From Terripilifer ovatus (GTDB lineage Bacteria; Pseudomonadota; Alphaproteobacteria; Rhizobiales; Beijerinckiaceae): a stretch of DNA of 58,293 nt. The stretch spans positions 603-58,895 of the forward strand of contig JARHVB010000081.1 of the NCBI GenBank assembly GCA_029222685.1, read 5' to 3'. This document shows, piece by piece, positions 58,277 to 58,293 of the stretch. Numbering within the stretch: position 1 is the first letter of the stretch; the number at the start of each line of letters is the position of its first letter. The notes beneath the pieces were generated by a model. That model was given only the letters and a program-made list of their open reading frames with translations, did not search any database and had not been told where the DNA came from. The position numbers and the translations under genes are program-made.

Positions 58277-58293
58277 ATGAGCTTTGATCACAC
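58277..58293 (+). CDS. start of a gene cut by the window edge
   Basis: ATG AGC TTT GAT CAC AC runs to the end of the window, with AAAGGA seven bases upstream as ribosome-binding site. It encodes MSFDH... Five codons are too few to name it. Confidence 0.35.

Noticed and set aside
1..58293. tRNA, rRNA or CRISPR loci
   Set aside because: No conserved T-loop/acceptor pattern, rRNA segment or regularly spaced direct repeat array was seen. A covariance scan would be needed to exclude a divergent tRNA.

Overview
This is a GC-rich chromosomal window from an alphaproteobacterium, most likely of the order Hyphomicrobiales (Rhizobiales), in the Bradyrhizobium/Xanthobacteraceae/Pseudolabrys neighbourhood. 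Three things point there. A housekeeping block reads rpmH-rnpA-yidC-engB-argB-HAD phosphatase-dapD-dapE-truA-fmt-def. Interspersed palindromes have the look common in that group. Orphan TctC/Bug-type periplasmic binding proteins are abundant, with no TctA or TctB in the window. I saw no rRNA, tRNA or CRISPR array.

Layout. 1-1.5 kb is a scrap zone: the tail of an IS transposase, a small secreted protein, a frameshifted remnant of an ABC exporter ATPase and an N-terminally truncated Bug protein. 1.7-5.8 kb holds a hypothetical protein, a polysaccharide-deacetylase-like protein, a short RecD-like helicase coupled to a DedA membrane protein, and two divergent small secreted proteins. 5.9-15.7 kb is a compact catabolic/uptake locus: an IclR regulator diverges from an apparent operon of DUF6282 hydrolase, bicupin, HpcH/HpaI aldolase, a complete branched-chain-type ABC importer (order K-F-M-G-H), a flavodoxin-fold quinone reductase and an SDR. 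15.8-19.8 kb carries a GST, a Tat-exported dienelactone hydrolase, a cupin, an NDUFA9-like SDR and a CysZ/EI24 membrane protein. 20-22.9 kb encodes malonyl-CoA decarboxylase and malonyl-CoA synthetase.

23-28.4 kb is a minus-strand unit: NDP-forming acyl-CoA synthetase, acyl-CoA dehydrogenase, Bug protein, quinone oxidoreductase. It looks like uptake, activation and oxidation of a carboxylic acid. 28.5-32.4 kb holds a second minus-strand unit: a TVP38/TMEM64 membrane protein, a flavoprotein of the lipoamide dehydrogenase/mercuric reductase family that has lost both redox-active cysteines, and a histidine kinase without a response regulator. 32.5-48.5 kb is the core block, interrupted by two Bug genes (one beside dapD, one lying between fmt and def) and by a tandem DUF805 pair between dapD and dapE. 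It ends with rmuC.

48.5-57.9 kb is a second accessory catabolic region: a Rieske ferredoxin-like protein, two ACMSD-type amidohydrolases, an enolase-superfamily enzyme, an orphan iron-type solute-binding protein, an SDR, a 3-hydroxyisobutyrate dehydrogenase-like enzyme, another Bug protein and a third amidohydrolase. The right edge is repeat-rich and contains a 241-bp MITE-like element. The cell reads as an oligotroph using many periplasmic scavenging proteins to feed carboxylates and aromatic-derived acids into CoA metabolism. The substrates of the two accessory loci cannot be deduced from sequence alone.
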